NCBI GenBank assembly: GCA_020064725.1
Contig: JAGTWJ010000017.1
Coordinates: 3,534,001-3,598,000 of the forward strand
Source of the DNA: Drechslerella dactyloides
Lineage: Eukaryota; Ascomycota; Orbiliomycetes; Orbiliales; Orbiliaceae
Length of the DNA stretch: 64,000 bases
Reading direction: 5' to 3'
Below are positions 52,801 through 64,000 of the stretch, piece after piece. The first letter of the stretch is position 1. Each line of letters opens with the position of its first letter. The notes below the pieces were generated by a model. It worked only from the letters and a program-made list of their open reading frames with translations. It was not told the DNA's origin and ran no database searches. The translations under genes and the position numbers were made by a program.

Positions 52801-54601
52801 ATTTCATAATGCTTTAGCGTCGGTGACCAGGAGTAAGCCTAGTTGTTAGGTCCATAGATCTATTATATATGTCCGGTTCAAACGGGTACATTTTCTTACT
52901 GCTATGTCATCTACAAATATGTGGAGTTCCGAAGCTTGAGAATCGATAGGGAAGGTGATCGCGAAAATCCTTTCGAATTGACTCTGGACGAGTCGGGACT
53001 CAGCCTATATCTTATCTATAGACAGCCTTTTTACCCAAACTCGGATGGCGCTGATCCCTAGCCATATGTGAAACGCACCGTTGACGGTTATCACGATCCT
53101 GTATCCACGGGAATCTAAAACGCGTTCCTTTCAGCATGGTTAGCAAACTTCTGTATGCGGTGACCCAACAACCCGGGCGAAGAATTAGGCACAGCAACTC
53201 ATAGCTGACATTAGCCCTACAAATAGGTCTGGCGAATTCAAATGTACACACTTGCACGTTGCATTTTAACCACTCCCATGGATACCCTGCCGGACTGCAA
53301 TGGATCAACAGCGCCGCAACATTAACATCTACAACCTAGAGAAAATTGCAAGTTTCCCTGAGCAAGCAGATAAATTACTCAAAGTCACACTGTCAGACCG
53401 ATATGATTATTTCAGCTGTACGTTGAACTTGATCATCGCTGTCCATACCGCATTCGTATGCAAATTTGTATGTCTACTAGAAGTCTTCATAAATTAAATT
53501 GGAGAAACTACTTAGTCAACGTATATGTATCGCTATAAGTTAAGACAGTCTAGCCAGATCTGTCCATAATAAGATCTATCCATGCTAAGAACCGATATTG
53601 CAGGTATCGATATCTACATGCATACCAAAGCGCAGGTGGCAGCCTTGAGATTGCGCATACACGCACATGTGATATTTTAGATATTGCGGTGTTGCGTTCC
53701 AGATTCATATGCCTGCTTGTCCAGCCACACGTTCCAGAAGCGGAAATTCGAGATATCCTGGTCTCGCGGGCCAGACACGCCGAAGAGATATCCAGAACTT
53801 CGCCCGAATTGAATAAAACTACTAGTAGCTGCTTAACCGTTTGTGCCGTTGGTCAAACGTCTGATACGTACGAGTCTACTTAGTGCCATAACTGTGCAAA
53901 AAATAATTTATATCGTATATCTTCAGGCTACACGGGATGATGCGCCGAAGCTGTACTGGCCAACTGGCACGACCGGATTCGCGGACTAGCACATTGCATA
54001 GATCGCGATATATCAATATCGATGTTTTATGACGGAGACGCTGCGAAACTAGATGGAGACAAATATGTTGTAATAGTAGTTCAAAGTGATATGACGAATT
54101 AATGATGAAGTTCTATCAGAAGCTTTTGGTGGAGATACATGCTCGGTGAAAACTCATTTATAATTGCTGATATGTATACAATTAAATTACATATTTGATG
54201 CATCTGGCACCGAGAATACCACCGAATGCAAACGTTGGATGACTAACGGCTAGCATTGTGCGATGACGGCGTCATATTCAAGCCATGCTGCAATCGTCAA
54301 TTCCAGCGGGCACACGCTCATATGGACATCTCGCTCTCTCACGTCTCATTCTCCCACTCAAGCAGCGTCCGCCATATCATGGTTTATGCTGGGGATTTAT
54401 ACTGCTTGTTAATTATGCGGCATCCTCACGCTCGTCGTCTTTCTGGGATGGTGAGGTTTCTTTTGAACTCGCCCCCCCTATAGTTGCGCCTTTTACGATT
54501 TCATGGCTTCTCCGTTACCTTTGTCACCGTCTTTATTTTTGTAGGATCCGATGAGATAGGGTGTCCGCCGTCCTTTGGATCCTCCATCTCTACATCGCTA
54601 T
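52801..54601. other. AT-rich spacer between the two subtilases
   Basis: 1.8 kb containing the copy 1 promoter and the copy 2 3' region. No third gene or clear partial copy was found. Confidence 0.45.
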
Positions 54602-56763
54602 CTATGGTGGCGCGTCCGTCATACTAATATCTGGATCTGGCCACTGCACCCGCCGAATTCCGTTCCAGACGGCGGGTATATGCCTCCTAGTGCCTGGTCG
54701 CTTGTACGCCAATACTTGCAGTCTATCCAGCGGATCATCGAAGTCTTGGCTTATTAACATGGCGAGCAATCCAGAAACAAGGGGTGTGGCTACAAAGTTG
54801 TCAAAGTTTTCATGTAAGCATAATTGGCCCAATAGCTGGCTGACAATCGACGCTACCTGTAAGAATGGCAGAGAACAAGGTCTTCACGTACCCACTGACG
54901 TTCCCGCCCCATCGAAGTATATCTCGCTTTTACTTTTGGCCGGTTTTGGTATGCACACTCCAATGGCTGGAGCTAAAAGCTTCACGAAATCGGCCTTCGA
55001 GTAGACATTTTCCCCAGTACGCATATCCAGCCCACCAACAACAACGAAACGTTTGAGGTCGTCGGGTTTCCTCTTCTCGTATTTCAAAGCCTGTGGAAAA
55101 TCAGTAGATGGTATCACCTCACCCTGTGTTATTCGACGCCTGTTAGTTTTATATTGTAATAGATAGACTTCCAGGAATAATCTTCGTGCATATCTCGGAG
55201 TCAGTAGATTTTGCAGATCAGATCAATTTGTATGCTACCAGACGTAGTCCTACTTACTCTGGAGTTTCCTGCTGTCGTCAAAAAATACGCTCCTTGATTG
55301 CTTAGAGCTGCAATGGCTTGGCGTTCGAGCTGCATAAACCTTCGGATAAAAACCGCTTGGGGCCCATGAATCAGGTGAGCATGGACGTGCGTTATAGAAA
55401 AATTGATTACTGATCCTTTAAAGTTGTCATCTTCCGCAGCTTTGTCTAAGATATGATCGTAAATTTTCAAAAGACAATCCAACAAGGTGCCCATGTGCTG
55501 GTGTCCACGACCCGACTCATACATCACCAACACCAGCTCTGCGTCCGGTGCTATACCAGTCCGCACGCCAACGGCTTTCGCAGCAACCTGGGTCCCGTGA
55601 TACCCATCTTGATTTATATCCACTGATTGGCCCTGAAGGTGCTCCGGAATCTCCTTTGCCGGTGGGTCGTAGTCTCGTTTCTCATCATGGGAAAAGGGGC
55701 CGGCATATATCCAATTCGCCGCTTGTTGATATTCAAATTCCTTGAATGCAGACTTCCTTAGCAGAAAGGCACCATGGTAAATGTCTTGGGAGTTTCCGAT
55801 TACAGGTCAAGCATTGCGCCCATGTCTGAGGAATCACGTTCTGCTACTTTCAGTACACTCACCTGATGGGTGAGATCACATCCAGAGTCTATAATATACA
55901 TCGAAACACCAGCTCCTGACCTGTTGTAACGGGAGTATTTCCCGTCCATTTCTTTGATGGAACGCACGCCCGGTGGCTGAGAGATGTACATCAGATCCTT
56001 ACACGCAGTATCTCTGAGAATAACTTCGTTCTGGTGTTTGCTTATTGGGGCCCGCGCAGTTATATTGTGTGGCTTCGTATCATCGCTGAGATAAGAGTTC
56101 AAGTGTGTTTCAGTCGAACGATCAAAAGACCCAGGTGCCAGAAGACGACTTGCTACGGAAAGACCCATGCCTCGCCTTCTAGGTGTCCTCAACGTTTTTG
56201 TGGAGCCCCCAGTGGCTGGGAAATGGTCTACCGAGACATCGCGCCGGGTTGGTCCCCTTTGAGTTGGGAAGTCTTTTTCAGTTTCGAAATAATACCTGTC
56301 GAAGAGAAAGTGAAAGTCGGATATCTGAGTAAAGATAGACAGTCAACTTGGGATATTGCTTTTGTATCGTTAAGTCAGACGCTCTATTGAATGTTCTGAT
56401 ACCTACGAGGTCTGTGAATTCCTCAGCAAGTCTTGCCATTGTTGGCGCTTCTTGCACAGATTCCACTACAAAGGCCCACGTTCCCAAAAATCTGCTTCGT
56501 ATCGGATACACGCTATGTTTTCGCGGGATGGTTCCATACTCTGAAGCCCTGGCAATGAATTTATCTAGTTCTTTCTTGTCCTTTCGTTTAATTTTCGTAA
56601 CTATATATCCCCAGCTCCATACCTGTTGTTCCAACGTCCCAGTTTTGAATTGGACTGCATTCGCGTTAGTTGCCAAGGGCAAATGAGGATCTCCGACGGT
56701 AAAACTTAATAGGAAAGAAACTATAGAGCAGAAACAGTAGAGTATGCTGGTTAAAGGTCGCAT
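54602..56763 (-). CDS. Secreted subtilisin-like serine protease, copy 2
   Basis: Five exons, 56763-56407, 56324-55863, 55740-55258, 55123-54892 and 54789-54602, encode 573 aa. It has a signal peptide (LYCFCSIVSFLLSFTVG) and an I9-like propeptide. Catalytic residues are Asp265 (YIIDSGCDLTHQ), His321 (GYHGTQVAA), Asn432 (TTAGNSR) and Ser510 (GTSVATPLVSG). All four introns sit at the same place and phase (0, 0, 0, 1) as in copy 1, and exon 4 is 232 nt in both. The tail stops soon after VWNGIRRVQWPDPD, so the polar C-terminal extension of copy 1 is missing. Many substitutions separate the two copies, which points to an old duplication. No disabling change is seen. Confidence 0.85.
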
Positions 56764-58098
56764 GGTTTTATAGTCAGTCCGTACACCTTCTCTGCTTGAA
56801 CCGGTCGTATAAGAGGGATAGATCTTGAGATTATAACACCGTGTGACAGCTGCATACTGTCATTTTATGAGACGTTGCATGACTATTTTAAGAATTTCTT
56901 TTGCGATGTTTTTTAAATGCCCTCGCCTTATATTCAATAGTTGGAAGCCACATTCTCACCAACAAACGATGCTGCCCGAAAATTTCTGACGCCATCGAAG
57001 GGTGGCAATGCGTTCAAACTAATCAATAGTGTGGTTACATCTGCAAATCCGCAGCCGAAGGGTTGGCGTAGTTTTCTAAAGCTCAACTCCGACGTTGGGT
57101 AAGTACATATGTCTATTGGCACAGGATTTCTATATATAGGTAGTTATACGAATGGCTACTCTACACAACCAACCGTAATTTCAGATACCAGACTCTCAAC
57201 TCACAAAAAAAAAAAAACTTCGCGAGTAATATAATGAGGAATCCGGCTGGCGAGAGGGTTGTATGTAACTGCAAATAGTTCGTTGAATCATACACGTCGG
57301 CTTCGGGCGTTAGCTTCTCGACAACGGCAGGTCTAACGTCGCGTTACTCTAATTACAAGCCTTATAATAAAGGTACTACCCGTAAGCTCTTAAGGGATTT
57401 AAGGACTGGACAAGCACGCGAGAGAATATTTGATTCGGCTTCCAGTCTTTCATAGGCATTATCTGAGACTCCGCGAATTTGCAAACCTGGTTTCTGCTTT
57501 AATTTTTATATTATCTGGAAGAGTTCTCGCATAGACATTCATTACCCGCTGGCCCCTTGTGTTTTCGAGAATTCAAGTAGCATATATAATTTATCAATCT
57601 CAATGGGCCTTTGCCCTTGTCGTTTCGAAAAATTCGTTCCGATGCAAGTTTCATGTGGACGCTGTTGAGTACTTACCGGAAACCATTCTCCTGCGTGGCA
57701 GAGTAGAACCTCCAACTTATCACTGCTGCGTCCGACCTGCGCAGCTCTAGCAAAGTAGACTGACACGTCAAGCTATCCAGACATCGCCAGACAGACTGTG
57801 ATGGTTTTTGTCAGACAATAATGAATCAGCTGTGGTAATTTTCGCGTTGGCACAGCTGAAATCAATACATATGCTAGATCGACGGCCTTCCTCCAAGCTC
57901 ACCGGCCAAGAACCACCCGGTCTGTCGATGAGGCTCCGAGTACCAGAAACTCTCCCCAAGGTCACCTGCCTTGACTAGAACAACCAGAAACCTTTCGAAC
58001 GGATATTATTTATAACTTAAGGCGTAACAAGCCGATGTCAGAATACCCGTAGATGGACATATACCGCTTCGATAGATACTATCTACGGTGTAAAATTC
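56764..58098. other. AT-rich gene-free region
   Basis: Copy 2 promoter followed by AT-rich DNA with a poly-A run near 57204-57216. No supportable frame. Confidence 0.45.
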
Positions 58099-58201
58099 GA
58101 GCTCGTGGTGTAATTGGTAACACACGGCTTCACAAATGAAGAAGTGGCAACACGTCCTTCATAGTTGGAAGGAGTTCTTGGTTCGAATCCAAGCTTGCTC
58201 A
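58099..58201 (+). pseudogene. tRNA-like Pol III element, degenerate
   Basis: A box A match (TGGTGTAATTGG, 58106-58117) and a perfect box B (GGTTCGAATCC, 58180-58190) are spaced as in a tRNA gene. A T-arm CTTGG/CCAAG and a D-stem GTGT/ACAC form. The acceptor ends GAGCTCG and CTTGCTC pair at five of seven positions. The middle is too long: two anticodon-arm-like hairpins occur in series (CTTC...GAAG near 58128-58140 and CCTTC ATAGTTG GAAGG near 58156-58172), as if about 30 nt had been duplicated. No normal U33-anticodon loop plus intron can be drawn, so I call it a tRNA pseudogene or tRNA-derived repeat. Confidence 0.45.
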
Positions 58202-61200
58202 GCTACATCATTCGGCGTGTCAATAGTTTTTTTGCTCCGATTATTTTGTTGCATTTTTGGCAAGTTGGCGGATCTATATTGGAACTACCCAGGTATTTGC
58301 GGGGTTGAACTCAGCCGCAATTATATATGTCGGTTGGCTGGGGGCTCATTTGAGCAAGGGCAGCGAAGGAGCTTGGCAAAATTGGTACTCCTGCTGCTCT
58401 CTGTTAGAGCACACAAGAAAAGTATAATATCTTGAAGAGAATACTTATTTGGTGGAGCCTTTGCTCTTTTTGGTCAAAAGCACGGTTCCAAACTCCAAGA
58501 GCCTTCGTTTCAGCAATTGAGTGGTAATTCATCCTGACCTTTGCATTATATTTGTTCGAAGTTTTACTTGATCACCAGTTTGCATCATACCCTAGATCCC
58601 AAATGCATCAATCTACGTACTGGTATCAACATAAATTTTGGGCAGGCAATTGCAACCCGGCACTAATTCGTGCGAGAGAGACGACATGTTAATCGTTCGA
58701 ACGAATTGAAATTACAAGCATACAATCGCGCCGGCCCAAGAAGCCAGGTCCACGTGGCGAGATCGAGCGAAAATGCGCAATCAAAATTTTCAAGCGATCG
58801 TTGCGACATTTCAAAAATTGCGTGTAAACCTAGCTATTATTAGTATTTATAATACGCATTGGTATCGGCATTTGTATTTATCTCGCAAAATCAGCCCGCT
58901 TCCATCTATGGTTTTAGTGCTATCCGAGACGGTACGGATTGAGAGTTGATTTGATAGAGAGGTTTGCTGAAATACGGTATGCCCGTTGATATATAAGGAC
59001 TTGGCACTGATATTTCAGGATCTCACAATTTCTAGTACTAAGGATAATGAATGCACAGTATTTCGTTAAGCTTTGAGGAATTGTTATCCAGAATTATAAG
59101 AAGAAGGTCGAAACTACCGTCCCGATATAGGGAGTCAGACCTACGTAGTCTGTGAATACAGAAACGATAGTCATCATCAAGTACCCTCTTTGGTCACGAG
59201 ACCAGGGGCTTGTAGCTTTGGTAATTCAGGCCCAAATTGACTTCGCCGTTATCGACAAAGAGGTTTATTTTATGGTGATATTATTCATATATGTTATATC
59301 CGAAAGTTCCAATGAAGATGCAAAGGTGAACCCCCGATAAAGCCACCTAAAATCCGCACGTGCCTAGATTTGCAACAAGTACTGTGCACTCAATAGCATG
59401 GAACCAGTAATGCAGGTATGGAGCGGTAGCCAAGGAGACCAATCCCTGATAATTAGTAGATAGGATCCTACTATACAATATGCCAATCCTGAGAGTAGCT
59501 AGAAAATACCATGGTACATGCATACATGCTTCGGGGCCAACCGCTATTGAAGGTATTATCTGGCCTCCGTGCAAAAGTTTCATGTAGTCATTTCATGGGC
59601 TACTTATTTTTCAACTTCTGCCCATGAGCACGTATAAGTTGTCGGTCAAAAATAACAACGATTTGGCTATCTATCCTACAATCAACTCAAACATCAATGG
59701 CTACTACTGTTTCAGTCGCTGCCACATGTGCGCGGCGCATCCGCTTTGGGGTGATACGCCACAACTCATGCTATACCGACGCCGGGGTGCGTCCGTCCGT
59801 GTTAAGGCATAACTGTCATTCTTATCAGAGTTCCCGCAACGGCCTAGAGTGGCACAGAAATGCAAATCCCTCGAGCCCTTACAAGCAGCACCCTCTTCTC
59901 CAACCTACCGCTACCTGCGACTCAGGTATGAATTTCGGGATGTCGATATAGACTTGCATTTCCTTAGAAAGTCAAGTTGTGGTCTGGAGGACTGGCCCTT
60001 GGTATAACCACGAAGGCTGCTCTCAAGAGCGAATGATCATTGCTAGTTATTTTGACGATGGATTACTTAGCACTGATAATCGCCATCTGGATGATTGTAT
60101 GAAGCTATGCCAATTTCAAGTGCTATCGTCGGATTGCAGATCGATTCTCACGTGGCGAGAGGTTCTATGATTTTATATAATCATTTGAGTGTAGCACCAG
60201 TCGGCCTCGGCTTTCATTTTTCGGACATCTTCAATCCAATATGATTATAGATGCGAGACTCAAAAATCATTCCCTTTGATACATGGATACAACTCACGTG
60301 CATGGACGTTTACTGTCCCCGTTGGATTGTGCCAGCAAGCTAAGTTGACTACGCACGCCGCAACCTAACTCACGGCGCTGCACGGAAGGTCTCGAAGGGC
60401 TTCAGCCCCTGCTTACAGGAAATCTCTATTCAAAGCATATTCTATCTCTTAAGACTCATCCCATCTCGACATTCGTTATGACTGATCGAGCTCGAGCTGA
60501 CAAGATGTAGCCACGCCGTGCATTGCTGTGTAAACAAGATTTGTAGCTTCAATCGGGTTTGGATCCAACACTAAAGCTCCAACGTGTAGCACGGCTGCAA
60601 TACAATGTTATCCATAGTTCTGTAGAACTCGAAACACCAGTCTGGCTTTTAAATGTTCAACCAACATTACAGACTTTTTGTTCAACAGAAATTTATAGAA
60701 TGCTATTACTACTACTGCCGAGATTTGAGACCCGCACTTCGACGCATATCGCCTTTATCTTAATGGTAGCACAAATCAATAGTGGTCGGTCCCAAGGCGG
60801 AGACAGGTAACCTGTAGGTACTAAGCAAGCGCAAGCGCCCTTGACGCTAGACGAGATGCGACCAGATTCAAATATTCGTATACCGGCCGTACCGCGGTAC
60901 CGATTGTTTACGGGCGCAGAAGGCTCTCTGGATACTTAGGTAGATAACGTTGTGACATTGATAATGGTAGGCATAAACGTTTAAACAGCTACCTAGGTCG
61001 GAATCCGCAGGTCTGTTATAGGCCTTTATGCTTCCATGGAGGCACGCCGATATCTAAGCCCCAAACACTCGGCCCATCAACCACATATATATACCTTCAA
61101 AAGATCTAAGAGTTGTCGTTTATAAAGCATGAATCAGTTCTAGCACTCTATGAGCATCTGAAACTACACCCTGCGATAATTCACCCGCTGTTGGCGTTGC

Positions 61201-61438
61201 AATTGAGCCAGGGTGAATATTCAGCCAAGCTCGTGGCCGGTGCGAGATCGTCAACTGTATATATAAACCTAAATACTCGTAGAATTCTGTTATCCTTGAT
61301 TTTTGCAATATTCGGCGTGACTTTCAACTGCTTACGCTATTCTCTGTTTACACCCTGCGCGAACGTTTCGAACTTTTCAGAAGTGCGCTCTATATTGGTA
61401 CCCATGGGTCTCCCATTCATAGCATATATTTAGCCAGG
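58202..61438. other. AT-rich gene-free region
   Basis: 3.2 kb without a supportable gene. A TATATATA sequence near 61085 lies about 350 bp before the next ATG and may belong to its promoter. Confidence 0.45.
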
Positions 61439-63049
61439 ATGGTCAGAGCCGCTTCTGTGGCCATCTTAATGGCTGTACCAATTGCGCTATGCAACCCGAT
61501 ACAGCCTATCTCTAGTCATTTAGACGGAGAGTCAGCTTCATCACAGGCGTCTCCAACTTCCTCGTTCATAATAAGCACGAGTCCAACCAAGCGAACACAT
61601 GTGGATCACACTTCTATCTCTACTCTTCCCACTTCTCCCACAGCACCAGCGGTTTATCCCGCGCAACAAACTCTGAGCGTGCAGATAGAGGAACCGACCA
61701 GCAGCAAGCTGGAAAAGGACTCGAGTTACCGCCAAGGGGCTGTTGATCCCGTCATCTCCGTGGCAGTTCAAGAGCCCACAAGCAAAAATCAACAAACGGG
61801 GAGTGGCAACGACGTCGACGCAGAGCAACCTGGTTTCTCTGCTAAGATAGAGAGAGCCAGCCCTAAGCCTGAGAAGTGGACGCACATTGAACGGGCGACA
61901 GATAGTCGCCAATGGGGTGATGGGAACGCAGACAGCCAGAACGACTTCTCTCCCGCCGACGCTGAACTGTTCCCTAAGAGAGACCAAGTGGCCCACGAAC
62001 TGTCAGATGCAGGTTTTGTCGCAGCTGAAGAGCAGGCGCGCTCAAAATATTCAAGACACAATAGAATAGTAAAACCACGAAACAAGAAGTTACAGAGAAG
62101 CTTAGAAGTTAGAAGCAGCAACTTGATCACTAGAGCCCTACCAAAGCTCCCAATTTCAATCTGGACAGCGCTCTACAAAGGATATCACGTGGAGATGGTA
62201 TGCTGGCAAACTGAGACTCTCCTGCAAGAGTTGAAATTACATTATCACCGCTTCGGGCGCACGCCTATAGCTAAAATCAGGCCGGTGAGGCCATACAATT
62301 CGTTGTGGCACTCCGCACCTGATCCGGAGCACGTTGTATATGCGCGTGCGGAGCAATACTACAGCAACCTCAGGCTGAAGTGCGAACAGTGCCAATGTCT
62401 CGAGGATGCTGTAACCGGATTAGCGACACACATTGGCGTTAACCCCCGTGCAGGTAGTCAGTGCGACGATGCAGACATAGTGCACATGTGCAAAAACTGG
62501 TTTCACTGCTGGTGCAGAGTCCAACAACAGTATGAAGCGGAATTCGAAAAGGAGATCAGCTCCAACGACCCCAAGGGCGGCAACGGCAATGACAAGAGCG
62601 AGGGCCCAGGAAATAGCGGACCGAGTGAACCTAAGTACGGAGGAGGAAGCAATAACCCTTGGCGAATGTTCATGACAGGCACCGGCAAAGGCGGGTATGA
62701 GTCCACCGATACTCCGAACGGTAGATCCCGGGTTGCCGGAGTAAAGGAACCCTACTATCTCGAGGGCCCCGATAAGCTCTCGGGGAACTGGCTAGCCAGA
62801 AGTGCTTTTAGCATAGCCCCTTTGCTCATCTGGGAGGCATCCAAAGGCGCATTGTCAAAGCGGTCGACACAGACAGGAGAAGTATCCAAACGAGAAGAGA
62901 ATATTTGGCATCCTCAATCGAAAATTAAGTCAGGCGACACTATCGACCAAAGGCCTACCTCTCCAGATGACGTCCGTGCCGCAAATGATGAACCGCCCAC
63001 TTGTGCGAAATGCAACGAAGAAAACGATGCTGTAACGGCAAATGCGTAG
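61439..63049 (+). CDS. Secreted Ser/Thr-rich, Cys-containing protein of unknown family
   Basis: One uninterrupted frame of 536 aa. A signal peptide (MVRAASVAILMAVPIALC) is followed by about 190 residues of Ser/Thr/Pro/Glu-rich, disordered sequence. A basic patch then precedes a compact central domain (about 225-365) that starts at LPKLPISIWTALYKGYHVEM and carries most of the cysteines: CEQCQC near 313, then Cys in AGSQCDD, and HMCKNWFHCWC near 350. A Gly/Asn/Lys-rich linker, a hydrophobic segment (AFSIAPLLIWEASKGAL) and a terminal CAKC follow. I do not recognise the family. Secretion, Cys content, isolation in gene-poor DNA and the nearby proteases make it an effector-like candidate, which is inference only. 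Confidence 0.75.
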   Translation: MVRAASVAILMAVPIALCNPIQPISSHLDGESASSQASPTSSFIISTSPTKRTHVDHTSISTLPTSPTAPAVYPAQQTLSVQIEEPTSSKLEKDSSYRQGAVDPVISVAVQEPTSKNQQTGSGNDVDAEQPGFSAKIERASPKPEKWTHIERATDSRQWGDGNADSQNDFSPADAELFPKRDQVAHELSDAGFVAAEEQARSKYSRHNRIVKPRNKKLQRSLEVRSSNLITRALPKLPISIWTALYKGYHVEMVCWQTETLLQELKLHYHRFGRTPIAKIRPVRPYNSLWHSAPDPEHVVYARAEQYYSNLRLKCEQCQCLEDAVTGLATHIGVNPRAGSQCDDADIVHMCKNWFHCWCRVQQQYEAEFEKEISSNDPKGGNGNDKSEGPGNSGPSEPKYGGGSNNPWRMFMTGTGKGGYESTDTPNGRSRVAGVKEPYYLEGPDKLSGNWLARSAFSIAPLLIWEASKGALSKRSTQTGEVSKREENIWHPQSKIKSGDTIDQRPTSPDDVRAANDEPPTCAKCNEENDAVTANA

Positions 63050-64000
63050 GCCTACGGCCTAGACTTGACCTCATATTTAGCTCAACAAGGCGAGAGTTGC
63101 CAATATTCTACTGGTATTCTCATAGGATAACGGTGACCACCCCAGCCAAACATGTCGAAAGTGACCACTTTTAATGGTGCGGGCGTCGCTCTAATTTTGT
63201 AGAACGGTATACACTGCACTCACGCACCTGTTATATAAACTGTTGGATCAGAGTTGGAGTAGACTTATCGTAGATGGACAAGAAGGAGATCAATATATCG
63301 TCAGTTTAATATAAGAAATCGAGCGCGGGTCTAATAATATCCACGCAGGTCAACGATTATAAACGCCTCTCGAAATTACAACACAGCCCTGTGTTGTCAG
63401 CCCTTCCCCGCGAATTGAAGCAAATGACTTAAGATACCTCGACTGGTGCCATCGTCACTCCAGATAATACACTACAGTCTCTAGTCTCCGTACCATACCG
63501 ATCATGACCTCCAAAGTTTCAAGCGCCTGGTTAGCAAGACACGGACGTGTGCGTTACGTACACACTAGCGTCTACGTATAAATACCGCCTCACGACATCG
63601 TTCTGTAGAATGGACAAAAAGGTCTTGCGGTGCAGGCGGTGCACGCCCTTATGTAAACGGGGAGGACGGTTCGACCCCGTACGTGACCATTCTTACGCAT
63701 ATTCCCAGCTCAGTCTTCAGGTAGGCTAGATGGCCTCGTGGGCGCATTAGCGTCAAGTGGCGGTTCATAAGCCTGTTTTCTGGACTGAAGATTGTTTGAC
63801 TTTTTGCATACCAACGCACCGTATGTGTCTTTGCTGTATCGTGCCACCTTGTCTACCTAACGTGACGACGAGGCTCGAGACGTCGACGATATAAACTATC
63901 AAAATTCTGGAGTGCGAAAGAACTATATTGGCAGTGTTTTCGACATTATTGTCAAATGCAATAGTCTCGCCTACGGACCAAATATGAATTAACGACAGCG
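63050..64000. other. Right-end gene-free region
   Basis: 3' region of the secreted protein gene. Nothing else is recognised before the window ends. Confidence 0.45.

Overview
This is a eukaryotic nuclear window. Short GT...AG introns (about 50-170 bp) with fungal-type branch sites, compact intergenic spacers in the left half and the gene set point to a filamentous ascomycete (Pezizomycotina). I cannot assign a class from the sequence alone. Gene models below were joined by hand from splice signals and protein-family continuity. Every multi-exon model sums to a whole number of codons.

Layout. (1) 0-9 kb, housekeeping: a GPATCH1/Gpl1-type G-patch splicing protein (+), aspartokinase HOM3 (+) and mitochondrial intermediate peptidase OCT1 (-). 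(2) 9-12.4 kb: gene-poor, with a decayed Ty3/gypsy integrase fragment and a perfect 15-bp tandem repeat. (3) 12.4-18.6 kb: a large F-box-like protein (-) and a four-exon MFS transporter (-). (4) 21-30 kb, dense: an HhH-GPD DNA glycosylase (-), a PLP aminotransferase of the YER152C type (+), a tiny UPF0390 basic protein (-), the WW/FF splicing factor URN1/Dre4 (-) and, divergent from it, the ubiquinone methyltransferase COQ5 (+). (5) 30-43.8 kb: an almost empty stretch of about 14 kb holding one small Cys-rich protein gene. It is rich in short palindromes and microsatellites. (6) 43.8-46.6 kb: proteasome alpha3 (PRE9, -) divergent from KRR1 (+), a ribosome-biogenesis factor. (7) 48.3-49.4 kb: a secreted expansin-like protein. 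(8) 50-64 kb, AT-richer and sparse: two tandem secreted subtilases with identical intron positions, a tRNA-like Pol III element and a secreted Ser/Thr- and Cys-containing protein of unknown family.

The left and central parts are conserved core genes (splicing, amino-acid metabolism, mitochondrial import processing, proteasome, ribosome assembly). The right end looks like an accessory secretome island: proteases plus an unrecognised secreted protein in gene-poor DNA. The best candidates for something undescribed are that island and the 11.6-kb gene desert at 32.2-43.8 kb.
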